From Labedaea rhizosphaerae (GTDB lineage Bacteria; Actinomycetota; Actinomycetes; Mycobacteriales; Pseudonocardiaceae): 64,000 bases of DNA. This document shows positions 17,011-27,381 of this stretch, in pieces; position 1 is the first letter of the stretch, and every line of letters begins with the position of its first letter. The stretch is taken from NCBI RefSeq assembly GCF_004362825.1, contig NZ_SNXZ01000001.1:186001-250000 (forward strand). The letters are read 5' to 3'. The notes under the pieces are model-generated. The model was not told where the DNA came from and ran no database searches. It saw only the letters and a program-made list of their open reading frames with translations. A program made the translations under genes and the position numbers.

Positions 17011-17553
17011 ATGACCGTACGGGGTCGCCGCTGGTGGCCGGCGGTGCCGGTCGCGCTGGCGCTCGCGGGGTGCTCGACCACGGTGTCCGGTGATCCGACG
17101 GCCCAGGCCATACCGGTTGCCACGACGTCATCCATGCCGTCGGTGCCGTCCGTGCCGCCGGTGACCACAACCACCACGGCGCCGGTCACGACGACCAAGC
17201 CGAAGCCCAAGCCCAAGCCGACGACCACGCACGCGCCGGCCCCGCGGACCACGCACAGGCCCGCGCCGCCGAAGCAGACCACGGCGCCGGTGCACCAGAA
17301 GATGGTGACGTACCTGATCACCGGGTCCGGCTCGGTGTCGGTGCGCTACCTGGCCGGCGGGACGATGCACAGCGTGAGCGGCATCAGCCTCCCGTGGCGC
17401 AGGACCGTGCCGCTGAGCGGCGGCCGGTACGCCATGGACATCACGACCGGCTCGAACGCCAACGTGGACGAGCAGGTGAGCGTCGACGGCGCCGTGGTCG
17501 GCACCGGGCACAACGAAGGCGCCGGAACCGGCTCCTTCACCGGCACCTACTAA
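17011..17553 (+). CDS. lipoprotein with MmpS-like beta domain
   Basis: 180 residues from ATG 17011, with GGGGAGG 6 bases upstream. A lipoprotein signal ends in ALAGCSTTV with lipidated Cys at about residue 21. A Thr/Pro/Lys-rich linker of about 70 residues (TTTTTAPVTTTKPKPKPKP) spans the wall. The C-terminal 80 residues form a beta-rich domain, VTYLITGSGSVSVRYLAGG, then SLPWRRTVPL, that resembles the extracytoplasmic domain of MmpS and related proteins. Function is unknown; MmpS proteins assist MmpL transporters, but no MmpL gene is nearby. A 22-bp repeat array starts 3 bases after the stop. Confidence 0.8.
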   Translation: MTVRGRRWWPAVPVALALAGCSTTVSGDPTAQAIPVATTSSMPSVPSVPPVTTTTTAPVTTTKPKPKPKPTTTHAPAPRTTHRPAPPKQTTAPVHQKMVTYLITGSGSVSVRYLAGGTMHSVSGISLPWRRTVPLSGGRYAMDITTGSNANVDEQVSVDGAVVGTGHNEGAGTGSFTGTY

Positions 17554-17556
17554 GGC

Positions 17557-17709
17557 GTGTCCCACACTCGCGCTGGGTGTGTCCCACGTTCCGGTCGGGC
17601 GTGTCCCCCGATCACGCCGGGCGTGTCCCACACTCAGGTCGGGCGTGTCCCACGTTCGCGCTGGGTGTGTCCCACGCTCGGGCGGGTGTGTTCCACGTTG
17701 GGGCTGCGG
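17557..17709 (+). repeat. 22-bp repeat array 2, all forward
   Basis: Seven units with GTGTCCCAC (or one-base variants) at 17557, 17579, 17601, 17623, 17645, 17667 and 17688. Steps are 22, 22, 22, 22, 22 and 21. Tails follow the same pattern as array 1, ending GGGT or GGGC. The last unit is degenerate (GTGTTCCAC). It begins 3 bases after the TAA of the lipoprotein gene. Confidence 0.95.
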
Positions 17710-17718
17710 CGGCCGGAG

Positions 17719-17745
17719 TTTTCCACAGGCCGCCAGTTGTCCACA
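17719..17745 (+). promoter_or_regulatory. two DnaA-box-like sites
   Basis: TTTTCCACA at 17719-17727 and TTGTCCACA at 17737-17745, same orientation, 18 bp apart. The second equals the actinobacterial DnaA box consensus. They lie between array 2 and the AbiEi-like gene start at 17797, where they could influence its promoter. Two boxes do not make an origin. Confidence 0.45.
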
Positions 17746-17796
17746 GATGTTGCGCGCGGGCCGGGTGAGCGTCCACGGTGTGCCCAAGGTGGAGGC

Positions 17797-18696
17797 ATGT
17801 TCGAACTGCCTCCCGGCCTGCACGGCGCCCACCTGCGTGACGACCTGGCCTCGACCCTCGCCCTGAACGAACTCCGTCAACTGGTCGCCGACGGTCGGCT
17901 CGTCGCCGTGAACCGAGCCGTGCTCGTCGACCGCCGGACCATGCTCACGCTGCCGACCAGGGCCGCCGCCGGCCTCCTCGCCGCCGGCCCGGCCGCGGCG
18001 CTGACGGGGCACACCGCCGCGTTGATCCACGGTTGCACCGCCGCCGACGCCGGAACGATCCACATCCTCGCGCCGTACGCCCGCAAGATGCGCAACCCAC
18101 CGGGCTTCCGGATCCACAATGGACACTTCGACGAGGACGACGTCTTGGTGCTGGACCGGTTGCGGGCATTGACCCTCACCCGCGTTGTCGCCGACATGCT
18201 CTGCGACGACAACCGCGGCATGGCGCTGGCCTGCGCCGATCAAGCCCTCGCGCAGCTTGATCCCCGGTTTCGCGCGGATTTCAAGGCCACCGTCGCGGAA
18301 CGCATCATGGAGCGGCTCGACAGCCGCGGCCGGCGGCGCAGCGCGTTCTTGCTGGACCTGGCCACCGGCATACCCGAATCGCCCGCCGAAAGCCGGATGT
18401 TGCTCAAACTCGTCGATTGTGGCTTGCCGATCCCGGTCGCGCAGCACCCGATCACCGACGTGCACGGCACCGTGCGCTACCGGCTCGACTTCGCTTGGCT
18501 GGAGCCGAAAGTCGCCCTGGAGTACGACGGCTACGAAGCCCACGCGGGTCGCGCCGGCAAGGACGAACTGCGCGACCTCGACCTGAGGCGACGCGGTTGG
18601 CTGGTGATCCGGGCCGACGTCGACGACCTTCGCGACCCGTTCCGGTTGGTGGCCGACATTCGAGCGGCATTCCGCAGCCGCCGCTTCGTGGCTTGA
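17797..18696 (+). CDS. AbiEi/DUF559-like protein
   Basis: 299 residues from ATG 17797, with AAGGTGGAGG just upstream. The N-terminal half resembles AbiEi-type antitoxin proteins: a short helical region with ELRQLVADGRLVAVNRAVLV, then a GHTAALIHG helix and HILAPYARKMRN. The C-terminal 100 residues look like a DUF559/VSR-like restriction-endonuclease fold: YRLDFAWLEPKVALEYDGYEAH, then LRRRGWLVIRADVDDL. D-(14)-E-x-D fits the catalytic Asp/Glu pattern. The pairing of both halves is common in actinobacteria; function is unknown, possibly nucleic-acid binding or defence. No toxin gene lies next to it. It sits between two 22-bp repeat arrays of opposite orientation. Confidence 0.75.
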   Translation: MFELPPGLHGAHLRDDLASTLALNELRQLVADGRLVAVNRAVLVDRRTMLTLPTRAAAGLLAAGPAAALTGHTAALIHGCTAADAGTIHILAPYARKMRNPPGFRIHNGHFDEDDVLVLDRLRALTLTRVVADMLCDDNRGMALACADQALAQLDPRFRADFKATVAERIMERLDSRGRRRSAFLLDLATGIPESPAESRMLLKLVDCGLPIPVAQHPITDVHGTVRYRLDFAWLEPKVALEYDGYEAHAGRAGKDELRDLDLRRRGWLVIRADVDDLRDPFRLVADIRAAFRSRRFVA

Positions 18697-18713
18697 TCAG
18701 GAGAAGCTTCCCG

Positions 18714-18898
18714 GTGGAACACACCCCGCCCGAATGTGGGACACACCCCGCCTGAATGTCGAACACACCCCGCCTGAATGTGGAACACACCCGGCGTGAG
18801 CGTGGGACACACCCGGCGGGAGTGTGGGACACGCCCATTGGGGGGGTGGGTGGGGTGGGCCCGCGCCGGGCGGGGGACGCCCGGCGCGGGTGGGACAC
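18714..18898 (-). repeat. 22-bp repeat array 3, all inverted
   Basis: Inverted units with GTGGGACAC (or GTGGAACAC, GTCGAACAC) cores at 18714, 18736, 18758, 18780, 18802, 18824 and 18890. The last is exactly three periods (66 bp) after its neighbour, with two decayed G-rich units in between, so phase is kept. Read on the minus strand, the array begins 9 bases after the stop codon of the subtilase gene. Confidence 0.95.
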
Positions 18899-18907
18899 GC
18901 CCGTTGG

Positions 18908-20623
18908 TTACAGGTACTGCTGTCCGCGGGTGACCGCGGCCCAGGCGTCGACCGCGCCGTGGCCGTAGAAGTCGTTGAAGTTCAGGTCACCCTCGCAGGT
19001 GGCCGTGAACGACGCGTCGCGGCCTTCGTCCAGGTAGTCGACGGTCCGCGGCGTCGGGCACGGCACCTTGGCCGCCGTCCCCTCGAGGACCGACTGCACC
19101 TTGTCGGGGCTCATCGTGACGTTCTTGCCGTGGAACCTGCCGTACTGGCTGATGATCAGCGCGGCAACACCCGTCGCGTGCGGCGTGGCCATCGAGGTGC
19201 CCTGCAGGTACTGGTAGTAACCGCAGACGCCGTCGGAATTGCAGGCCTTCTGCACGCCGAGCGCGACACCGTCCGGCGTGATGTCGCCGTTCTCGTCGAT
19301 GTTGCCCTCTTCGATCCCGATGTGCTTCGGGTAGGCCGACAGGATCTCGTTCTCGTTGGTGCGGAACCGCGGCGTGCCGAAGTAGTCGCGGAACCAGCCA
19401 CCGGGTGCCGACACCGAGATCTGCTCCATGCCGTAGTTCGAGTAGTCCGCCTTCGACTGCGACGGGCCGAACGAGCCGACGCCGATGGAGTGCGGGCCCT
19501 CGGTGGGCATCGTCAGGCACGTGTTCGGGTCGATGGTCCGGTCGTGCGCGGTGTTCGCCGGGTAGTCGGGGCTTCCCTCGTCGGGCAGCGGGTTGCCCAG
19601 GTCCTCGTGCTCGTTGCCGAGCGCGACCAGCTGCGTGACGCCGTGGTTGTAGGCGTAGTTCATCGCGCGGGTCATCGCGGTCTTGACCACCCGCTGCTCG
19701 GCCTGCTGCTCCGGCGTGTCGGCCGGGTTGTTGTCGCAGTTGAACAGCCACGGGTCGACGTAGAACGACATGTTGACCACGTCGATGCTCGCGTCGCCGG
19801 CGTAGGTCAGCGCGTCCACGGTCGGCTGCAGGAAGAAGAAGCCGGAGTCCTGGCCCGCGCGGATGTTCACCAGGGTCACGTTCGGCGCGACACCGGAGAT
19901 GCCGACGCCGTTGGCCGCGGCGGCGATCGTGCCCGCCACGTGCGTGCCGTGGGCGCCGTCGTCCCAGTTGGCCGGGTCGACGCAGCCGGCGAACTCACAC
20001 GGCCCGTCCACGACCTGGCCGAGCTCGTCGAACGGGATGTCGCGGACGAAGTTGCGGGAGTCGGCCATGTCGAAGTTCGGCGCGATGTCCGGGTGGGTGC
20101 CGTCCACGCCGGTGTCGATGATGCCGACCTTGACCTTCTTGTTGCCCGCCTGCTTGGTGCGGGCGAGGTCGGAGCGGACCGACGTGAGACCCCACAGCTC
20201 GGAGTCCAGCGGGTCCATCCCGGCCTTCGACTTGGCGACCTTCGCCGACCTGGTGCCCGAGCGGCCCTTCTCCACCGCCGGCTTGCCGGGCGAGGACTTC
20301 GGGTTGTGCCCGATCACGGTGACCGGCGCCGCGGCGAGCACGGCGTGCGAGCCGCTCAGCCGCTCGCTGAACCCGTTGCGGGGCGCGGTCGCGGTGACGA
20401 GACCGACCGCGGCGTTGCTGCGCACGACGGTGCCACCGGCAGCACGCACGGCGTCCTGCACGGACTTGAGGCTGGCGCCGTCGGCCCCGAGGACGCTGAA
20501 CTCGGTGGTCTTGCCGGACAACGCGGCCGGTTGGGCGATCGCGGTGGGAGCCGCGGCGACCGCCAAACCGGTGAGCAGCGGGGTCACCGCCGCGAGTAAG
20601 AGCAGTGTTCTCGGTCTTCTCAC
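18908..20623 (-). CDS. secreted S8 subtilisin-like serine protease
   Basis: 571 residues from the start at 20623. A Sec signal peptide occupies residues 1-31 (LLLLAAVTPLLTGLAVAAAP then TAIA). An inhibitor-like propeptide of about 120 residues follows. The catalytic triad is Asp at about 168 (VKVGIIDTGVDGTHPDI), His at about 228 (GAHGTHVAGTIAAA) and Ser at about 476 (GTSMATPHATGVAALI); the oxyanion Asn lies in QLVALGNEH, which is LGNE rather than the common AGN. Several Cys pairs fit an exported protein. It would degrade extracellular proteins. It is a single gene with its own upstream region of 150 bp, ending next to array 3. Confidence 0.93.
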   Translation of the reverse strand: MRRPRTLLLLAAVTPLLTGLAVAAAPTAIAQPAALSGKTTEFSVLGADGASLKSVQDAVRAAGGTVVRSNAAVGLVTATAPRNGFSERLSGSHAVLAAAPVTVIGHNPKSSPGKPAVEKGRSGTRSAKVAKSKAGMDPLDSELWGLTSVRSDLARTKQAGNKKVKVGIIDTGVDGTHPDIAPNFDMADSRNFVRDIPFDELGQVVDGPCEFAGCVDPANWDDGAHGTHVAGTIAAAANGVGISGVAPNVTLVNIRAGQDSGFFFLQPTVDALTYAGDASIDVVNMSFYVDPWLFNCDNNPADTPEQQAEQRVVKTAMTRAMNYAYNHGVTQLVALGNEHEDLGNPLPDEGSPDYPANTAHDRTIDPNTCLTMPTEGPHSIGVGSFGPSQSKADYSNYGMEQISVSAPGGWFRDYFGTPRFRTNENEILSAYPKHIGIEEGNIDENGDITPDGVALGVQKACNSDGVCGYYQYLQGTSMATPHATGVAALIISQYGRFHGKNVTMSPDKVQSVLEGTAAKVPCPTPRTVDYLDEGRDASFTATCEGDLNFNDFYGHGAVDAWAAVTRGQQYL

Positions 20624-20774
20624 GTCATGCGCCTTTCGTGGTGCAGCACTCTCAGCCCCGACCGCGCGCTATCTTTCGCCAGATCGAACCCGGACAGCAC
20701 CGTCCAGACGCACAAAAGACGACATTCCCGATTGCCAGTTATGTCTGGTTCAGACCATTCTCGGCCCGCGGTGG

Positions 20775-21728
20775 TCACACCAGCGAGAGGGCGATCCCGT
20801 CGAGGATGTCGTGCTCGCTGGCCCGCAACGACTCGATGCCCGCGCGTGCCTTCAGCTGGCCCGCCAGCGTGGCCACCACGATCGCGCCGCCGCCGATGAC
20901 GTCGACCCGGCCGGGGTGGATCACCGGGATCTGCGCGCGCTGGTCGTGCGTGGTGGACAGCAGGCGCTGGGTGGTCAGGGCGAGCTGGTCGAAGGTGAGC
21001 GTGGCCTGGTGCACCGCGTCCGAGTCGTACTCGGGCAGGCCAAGGGCGATGGCGGCCAGGGTCGTGACCGTGCCCGCGACGCCGATCCAGGTGCGGGCGT
21101 CGTCGACCAGCACGGCCTCGAACGCCTCGGTCAGCACCTCGCGGGCCAGGTCGGCCGCCCCCGCCACCTCGGCCGGGGCGGGCGGGTCGCTGCGCAGACA
21201 GCGTTCGGTGATCCGCACGCAGCCGATGTCCACCGACCGGGCCGCGGTCACCTTGGCCCGCAAGCCGTCCCAGGTGCCGGTGACGACCTCGGTCGAGCCG
21301 CCGCCGACGTCGGTCACGACGAACGGGCCGTCGTCGGGGTCGAAGTCGCCGACGGCACCGGTGAAGGACAGCCGCGCCTCTTCGTCGCCGGTGATCACCT
21401 CGGCACGCACCCCGAGCACCCGCTCGGTCATGGCGAAGAAGTCATCGCGGTTGGACGCGTCGCGGGTGGCCGACGTGGCGACCATGCGGACCTGCTCGAC
21501 GCCCTTGCGCCTGGCGATCGCCGTGTAGTCGGCGAGCGCGTCCGCGGTGCGTTGCAGCGCCTCGGGGGCCAGCGTGCCGGTGGCGTCGACCCCCTGGCCG
21601 AGCCGCACGATCCGCATCTCGCGGTGCACGTCGCGCAGCCACGCCGTGCCGTCCTCGCGCACCGTCACATCAGCGACCAGCAACCTGATCGAGTTCGTGC
21701 CGCAGTCGACCGCGGCGACCCGTGCCAT
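20775..21728 (-). CDS. ppx: exopolyphosphatase / pppGpp phosphohydrolase (Ppx/GppA)
   Basis: 317 residues from ATG 21728. The Ppx/GppA ASKHA-type fold shows VAAVDCGTNSIRLLVADV at the N-terminus (phosphate-1 loop), VVTDVGGGSTEVVTG at about residue 140 (phosphate-2) and GVAGTVTTLAAIALGL and DVIGGGAIVVATLA later. It lacks the long C-terminal domain of enterobacterial Ppx, like mycobacterial Ppx1. It would hydrolyse inorganic polyphosphate or pppGpp, linking phosphate storage and stringent response. In mycobacteria this gene follows DUF501; here a transglycosylase gene and an antiporter gene lie between them. Its stop and the subtilase start are 150 bp apart. Confidence 0.9.
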   Translation of the reverse strand: MARVAAVDCGTNSIRLLVADVTVREDGTAWLRDVHREMRIVRLGQGVDATGTLAPEALQRTADALADYTAIARRKGVEQVRMVATSATRDASNRDDFFAMTERVLGVRAEVITGDEEARLSFTGAVGDFDPDDGPFVVTDVGGGSTEVVTGTWDGLRAKVTAARSVDIGCVRITERCLRSDPPAPAEVAGAADLAREVLTEAFEAVLVDDARTWIGVAGTVTTLAAIALGLPEYDSDAVHQATLTFDQLALTTQRLLSTTHDQRAQIPVIHPGRVDVIGGGAIVVATLAGQLKARAGIESLRASEHDILDGIALSLV

Positions 21729-21753
21729 GCGCGTCAGCCTAGATCGACGCTGG

Positions 21754-23007
21754 TCAGCAGCTTTGCGCCGGGGTGGTGCTGGTGGTCGAGTCGGTCGCCG
21801 AGTCCGTCGAGTTGCTCGAGGAGTTCGTCGAGTCCGCGCTGTTCGTCGTGCTGGTCGCCGTCACCGACGAGTCCGCGGAGGCCGAACCGGAGGCCGACTC
21901 GGGCGTGCTCGACGAGGTGGGCGACGACGACGTGGTGCAGGTCGGCGAGGTCGTCGTCGGACTGGTGGTCGTCGGGCTCGTGGTCGTCGGCTTGGTCGTG
22001 GTGCTCGAACCCGGGATCGTCGTCGTGGTCGGCGCGCCGGGGATCGTCGTCTTGGTCGGCTTGCCCGAGGTGGTCGAGGTGGTCGGCGGCGGCGTGTGGC
22101 CCGAACCGCTGGGCGTGGTGCCGGGCATCGGGTTGTCCATCGCGCTGCGCACGACGTCCGGCGGCACCGGCGTCATCGGCAGCGGCGTGACGCCCCGCGC
22201 GTACGCGTCGGCCCACATCAGGACCGTCTGCACGTAGCTGTCGGAGTGGTTGTAGCGGAAGACCGCGATGGCCTGCTCCTGCGGGTTGGACAGGTCGAAC
22301 CCACCGGAGCAGAGGTACTTGGCGGCGCCGAGCGTGGCGTCGTAGATGTTCGACGGGCTGGTGACGCCGTCGGCGTTGCCGTCGGAGGCGTAACCCCGCC
22401 ACGTGGACGGGATGAACTGCATCGGGCCGACCGCGCGATCCCACACCGCGTCGCCGTCGTACTGGCCGCCGTCGGTGTCGGCGATCGCGGCGAACCCGCC
22501 GCCGTTGAGCACCGGGCCGAGGATCGGCGCGAGCGTGTTGCCGTGCGCGTCGACCTGACCACCGCGGGCGTGGCCGGACTCGATGCGGCCGATGCTCGCG
22601 AGCAGCGGCCAGCTGATGTGGCAGTCGGGCGCGAGGGTCTTCATCAGGTCCGCGGCACGCATGTACGCCTGCAGCGCGGCACCGGGGATGCCGAGCGGAC
22701 CGTTGGGCATGTCCAGGCGCGGGCCGGCGCCGGCGAGGTCGAGCGGTTTGCCCGCGTTGGCGAGCAGCTGGGTGCCGACCTGGGAGTCGGCGGGCAGCGA
22801 GCCGTCCGCGCCGACCACGTCGGGGTTGGTGGGGGCCGGGCGCGGTGCCTGCGGAGCGGCGGGCTTCGGCGGTGCGGCGAGGGCAAGGGTGTCACCCGCG
22901 GCCATCGCGCCGGGCACCAGCAACAGGGAGCCGGCCGCGACGGCCAGTCCGGCCTTGCGCCGTCTGCTGCGCGAATGCTGTCCCGTGTAACCCTTTCCCA
23001 CCTGCAC
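21754..23007 (-). CDS. exported lytic transglycosylase with Ser/Thr-rich tail
   Basis: 417 residues from GTG 23007, chosen because GGAGGG lies 7 bases upstream. A signal segment (KAGLAVAAGSLLLVPGAMAA) at about residues 14-35 is followed by a Pro/Ala linker. The SLT-like catalytic domain has CHISWPLLASIGRIESGHA with the catalytic Glu at about 140, VWDRAVGPMQFIPSTWRGYA, and KYLCSGGFDLSNPQEQAIAV. Two cysteines flank the site. The last 100 residues are Thr/Ser-rich (TTTSPTTTSPTTTSP and so on), a wall-spanning or glycosylated tail. It would cleave peptidoglycan glycan strands to 1,6-anhydro products. A paralogue is encoded at 28527-29411. I saw no c-di-AMP riboswitch upstream. Confidence 0.88.
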   Translation of the reverse strand: MQVGKGYTGQHSRSRRRKAGLAVAAGSLLLVPGAMAAGDTLALAAPPKPAAPQAPRPAPTNPDVVGADGSLPADSQVGTQLLANAGKPLDLAGAGPRLDMPNGPLGIPGAALQAYMRAADLMKTLAPDCHISWPLLASIGRIESGHARGGQVDAHGNTLAPILGPVLNGGGFAAIADTDGGQYDGDAVWDRAVGPMQFIPSTWRGYASDGNADGVTSPSNIYDATLGAAKYLCSGGFDLSNPQEQAIAVFRYNHSDSYVQTVLMWADAYARGVTPLPMTPVPPDVVRSAMDNPMPGTTPSGSGHTPPPTTSTTSGKPTKTTIPGAPTTTTIPGSSTTTKPTTTSPTTTSPTTTSPTCTTSSSPTSSSTPESASGSASADSSVTATSTTNSADSTNSSSNSTDSATDSTTSTTPAQSC

Positions 23008-23259
23008 CAACCTGCCCTCCGTCGGTTGCCAGGGTGGTTCACCCCGACGCTGGCCCAACCATCTCCAGCCGAACTCTCGCGGTACTGCTTCCCTACCCGT
23101 ACCAGATCGCACTTGCGAATGGATCCCCCCACGCGGAGGCAATTCTGAATCCATTCCCCTTCGCGCGGTTGTCCAGTGCATCGTCGAGCGAAGGTGAGAC
23201 GTTCCCGATGCCCGGATCGGTTGCACGCGCCGTCGCGGGACACGGCATGATCTGCGGCC

Positions 23260-24336
23260 GTGGCCCTCGGATTCAACGGCGCGGATCTGCGCCTGATCGG
23301 TGTTTGCGTCCTCGCGGCGGCGGCGACCTTCGTGACGACCGTGGTCGACGTCGGCGACATCGTCCCGTTCGCGATCAGCGCGGTGGCGCTCGCGCTGCTG
23401 GCGATGCTGGTCGGGCGCGCGGTCGAGGCGCTCGGCGACCGGCTCGGCGCCGGCGCGACGGGGATCGTGCAGAGCGCGCTGGGCAACCTGCCCGAACTCT
23501 TCGTGGCGATCTTCGCGTTGCGGGCCGGGCTGACCGGGGTGGTGCAGGCGGCCATCGTCGGTTCGATCCTGGCCAACTCGTTGCTCGTGCTCGGCGCCGC
23601 GTTCGTCGCGGGCGGGCTCAAGCACGGCACGCAACGCTTCGAGACGGAGGCGGCACGGCGGCTCGCGCTGATGATGCTGCTGTCGGTGGCCGCGCTGCTG
23701 ATCCCGGCGCTGACCGCCTCGCTGCACAGCCCGGCGGCCGGGCACGAGGCCGGGCTCTCCCGCGTGGTCGCGGTCATGCTGCTGGTGGTGTTCGTGCTGT
23801 CGCTGCCCGCGTCGATCAAGCGCACCAAGAGCGCCGAACCGGCCACGCCCGAACCGAAGGAGGAAGGCGCGCCGGAGTGGCCGCTGTGGGTGGCCATCGG
23901 CATGCTCGCGCTCGCCGGCCTGGGCGCGGCCTTCGTGTCCGACTGGTTCGTCGACGCCCTGCAGCCCGCGATCGGCGCGCTGCACATCAGCGAGGCCTTC
24001 GCCGGTCTGGTTGTGGTGGCCATCGCGGGCAACGCGGTCGAGAACGTGGTCGGCATCCAGTTGGCGGCGCGGAACAAGACCGACTACGCCATTTCGGTGA
24101 TCCTGCAGAGCCCCGTGCAGATCGCGCAGGTGCTCGCGCCGGTCCTGGTGCTGATCGCGCCGCTGGTGGGCGCCGGCGCCTTCACCCTCGTCCTGCCCCC
24201 GCTGTTGATCGCCGCGCTGGTGCTGGCCGTGATCGTCACGGTGATCGTCGTGTTCGACGGCGAGTCCAACTGGTTCGAAGGCGCGACGTTGATCGGCCTG
24301 TACGTGGTGATCGCGGCCGCGTTCTGGTGGGGCTAG
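23260..24336 (+). CDS. calcium/proton-type cation antiporter (CaCA family, Cax-like)
   Basis: 358 residues from GTG 23260. About 11 hydrophobic segments form two pseudo-symmetric halves. The ion-binding alpha repeats are GNLPELFVAIFALRAG, then VGSILANSLLVLGAAF, in the first half and AGNAVENVVGIQLAARNK, then SPVQIAQVL, in the second, each with the conserved acidic residue (Glu in NLPELF and NAVENV). A charged loop near residue 195 (EPATPEPKEEG) separates the halves. It should exchange Ca2+ or another divalent cation for protons at the membrane. It is a single gene, convergent with DUF501 (9 bp between the stops), which shows it is an insertion relative to the mycobacterial gene order. Confidence 0.9.
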   Translation: MALGFNGADLRLIGVCVLAAAATFVTTVVDVGDIVPFAISAVALALLAMLVGRAVEALGDRLGAGATGIVQSALGNLPELFVAIFALRAGLTGVVQAAIVGSILANSLLVLGAAFVAGGLKHGTQRFETEAARRLALMMLLSVAALLIPALTASLHSPAAGHEAGLSRVVAVMLLVVFVLSLPASIKRTKSAEPATPEPKEEGAPEWPLWVAIGMLALAGLGAAFVSDWFVDALQPAIGALHISEAFAGLVVVAIAGNAVENVVGIQLAARNKTDYAISVILQSPVQIAQVLAPVLVLIAPLVGAGAFTLVLPPLLIAALVLAVIVTVIVVFDGESNWFEGATLIGLYVVIAAAFWWG

Positions 24337-24345
24337 GAGATCGGA

Positions 24346-24829
24346 TCAGTCGGCGCAGGCACCGGTCGGCCATTTGTCCTTCAGCAGGGCCAAAGTCTCG
24401 TCGCCGAACGGGTTCACGCCCGGGCCGACCGCCAGCGCGTGCGCGAGGTGGACGTGCAGGCACTTCACGCGCCCCGGCATCCCGCCCGCGCTGACGTCGG
24501 TCCCCAGTGACTCGATCGCGTTGCGCTGCGCCAGGTACGACTCGTGCGCCCGCTGGTACTGGGCGGCGAGTTCCTCATCCGAGGACAGGCGGGCCGTCAT
24601 CTCCTTCATCAGGCCGCTCGCCTCGAGCGTGCTGCACAACGACGTCAGCTGCGGGCACGTCAGGTAGTACAGGGTCGGGAACGGCGTGCCGTCCTCCAGC
24701 CGGGGGCTCGTCTGGATCACCGCCGGGTGCCCGCTCGGGCACCGGAACGCCACGGCGCGGATGGCGCGCGGGCGCCGGCCCAGCTGCGCCGCCACCGCCT
24801 CGAAGTCCGCGTCGGTCACCTGTTCGTAC

Positions 24830-24837
<8 letters not shown>
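24346..24837 (-). CDS. DUF501 protein
   Basis: 163 residues from ATG 24837, overlapping the FtsB-like gene by 8 bp. The DUF501 pattern is clear: RAVAFRCPSGHPAVIQTSPR, then TPFPTLYYLTCPQLTSLCS, and GGMPGRVKCLHVHLAHALA near the end. Several Cys and His residues (FRCPSGH, LTCPQL, KCLHVHLAH) could bind metal. The family is nearly universal in actinobacteria, next to ftsB and ppx, and its function is unknown. It is the third gene of an eno-ftsB-DUF501 operon with overlapping junctions, so coupled expression with cell-division and glycolysis genes is likely. Confidence 0.92.
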
Positions 24838-26688
<1,851 letters not shown>

Positions 26689-26816
26689 TTACCAGCCCGA
26701 GCCTAGCCGTCCACAAGGGGTGACCTGGGACAGGCACGCTGGCCCTAAGGAAACTCACAATGATCACTCTTCAGCCGGTCGAATCGCGCGTTAACGCCAG
26801 GTAGCGTTGATCCACG

Positions 26817-27215
26817 ATGGCTGAGGAGCTGGGCGCCGGGGACGGCACCTTCGAGGCGTTCCGCCGCGCGGAAGCGTTGGTCGCGCAGCAGCGACCACTG
26901 GACGCGCTGGCGGCGTTGGAGCCTGTTCTCGAAGTGGTGACCAACGCACCAAGCGTGTTGTTGCTGGCTGGGCGGGCCTACCTCGGGTCCGCCCAGTTCC
27001 GTCGTGCGGAGGCGGCGTTCCGGCGGGTGCTGGAGCTCGACCCGACCGACCACTACGCGTTGTTCGCGCTGGGCAAGACGTTGCAGCGCCAGCACCGGCT
27101 GACCGAGGCGCTCCCGCCGCTGCGGATGGCCGTGGCAATGCGCCCGCTGCCCGAGTACCAGGAGGCCCTCGGCGAGGTCTCCGCCCGCATCGCCGTGGAA
27201 GGTGGATCGTGGTGA
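26817..27215 (+). CDS. small TPR-repeat protein
   Basis: 132 residues from ATG 26817. It consists of about three tetratricopeptide helices pairs: ALAALEPVLEVVTNAPSVLL, then GRAYLGSAQFRRAEAAFRRV with the typical A-x-x-x-F pattern, ELDPTDHYALFALGKTLQRQ, and LPPLRMAVAMRPL. No signal peptide is present. Such short TPR proteins act as protein-binding adaptors; the partner is unknown. It is divergent from enolase, with about 160 bp shared upstream DNA. In other actinobacteria a small TPR protein gene is common, but I cannot place this one more precisely. Confidence 0.85.
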   Translation: MAEELGAGDGTFEAFRRAEALVAQQRPLDALAALEPVLEVVTNAPSVLLLAGRAYLGSAQFRRAEAAFRRVLELDPTDHYALFALGKTLQRQHRLTEALPPLRMAVAMRPLPEYQEALGEVSARIAVEGGSW

Positions 27216-27381
27216 TGCCGACCGCGACCGCCCCGGCCACAGCGGCAGCCGACCCGCACGCGGGCGTGGCCGGCATCGCCTGAGGGCGATCCACCCGGAG
27301 CGCGGAGCGCGACCGTCCAACACCGCTCTCAATAGTTGGGACGCTGGAATTCCTCGGTTTGTTCGTCCGTTGTCGAACAAC

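Noticed and set aside
17719-17745. Replication origin
   Set aside because: Only two DnaA boxes, no AT-rich unwinding region, and no dnaA, dnaN or parAB genes nearby.
18824-20599. Long plus-strand frame opposite the subtilase
   Set aside because: The minus strand carries the full catalytic triad and signal peptide; the plus frame is a shadow starting inside repeat array 3.
23008-23259. c-di-AMP (ydaO-type) riboswitch before the transglycosylase
   Set aside because: Such riboswitches often precede these genes, and GGGGTGAA occurs here, but the other conserved blocks cannot be found.
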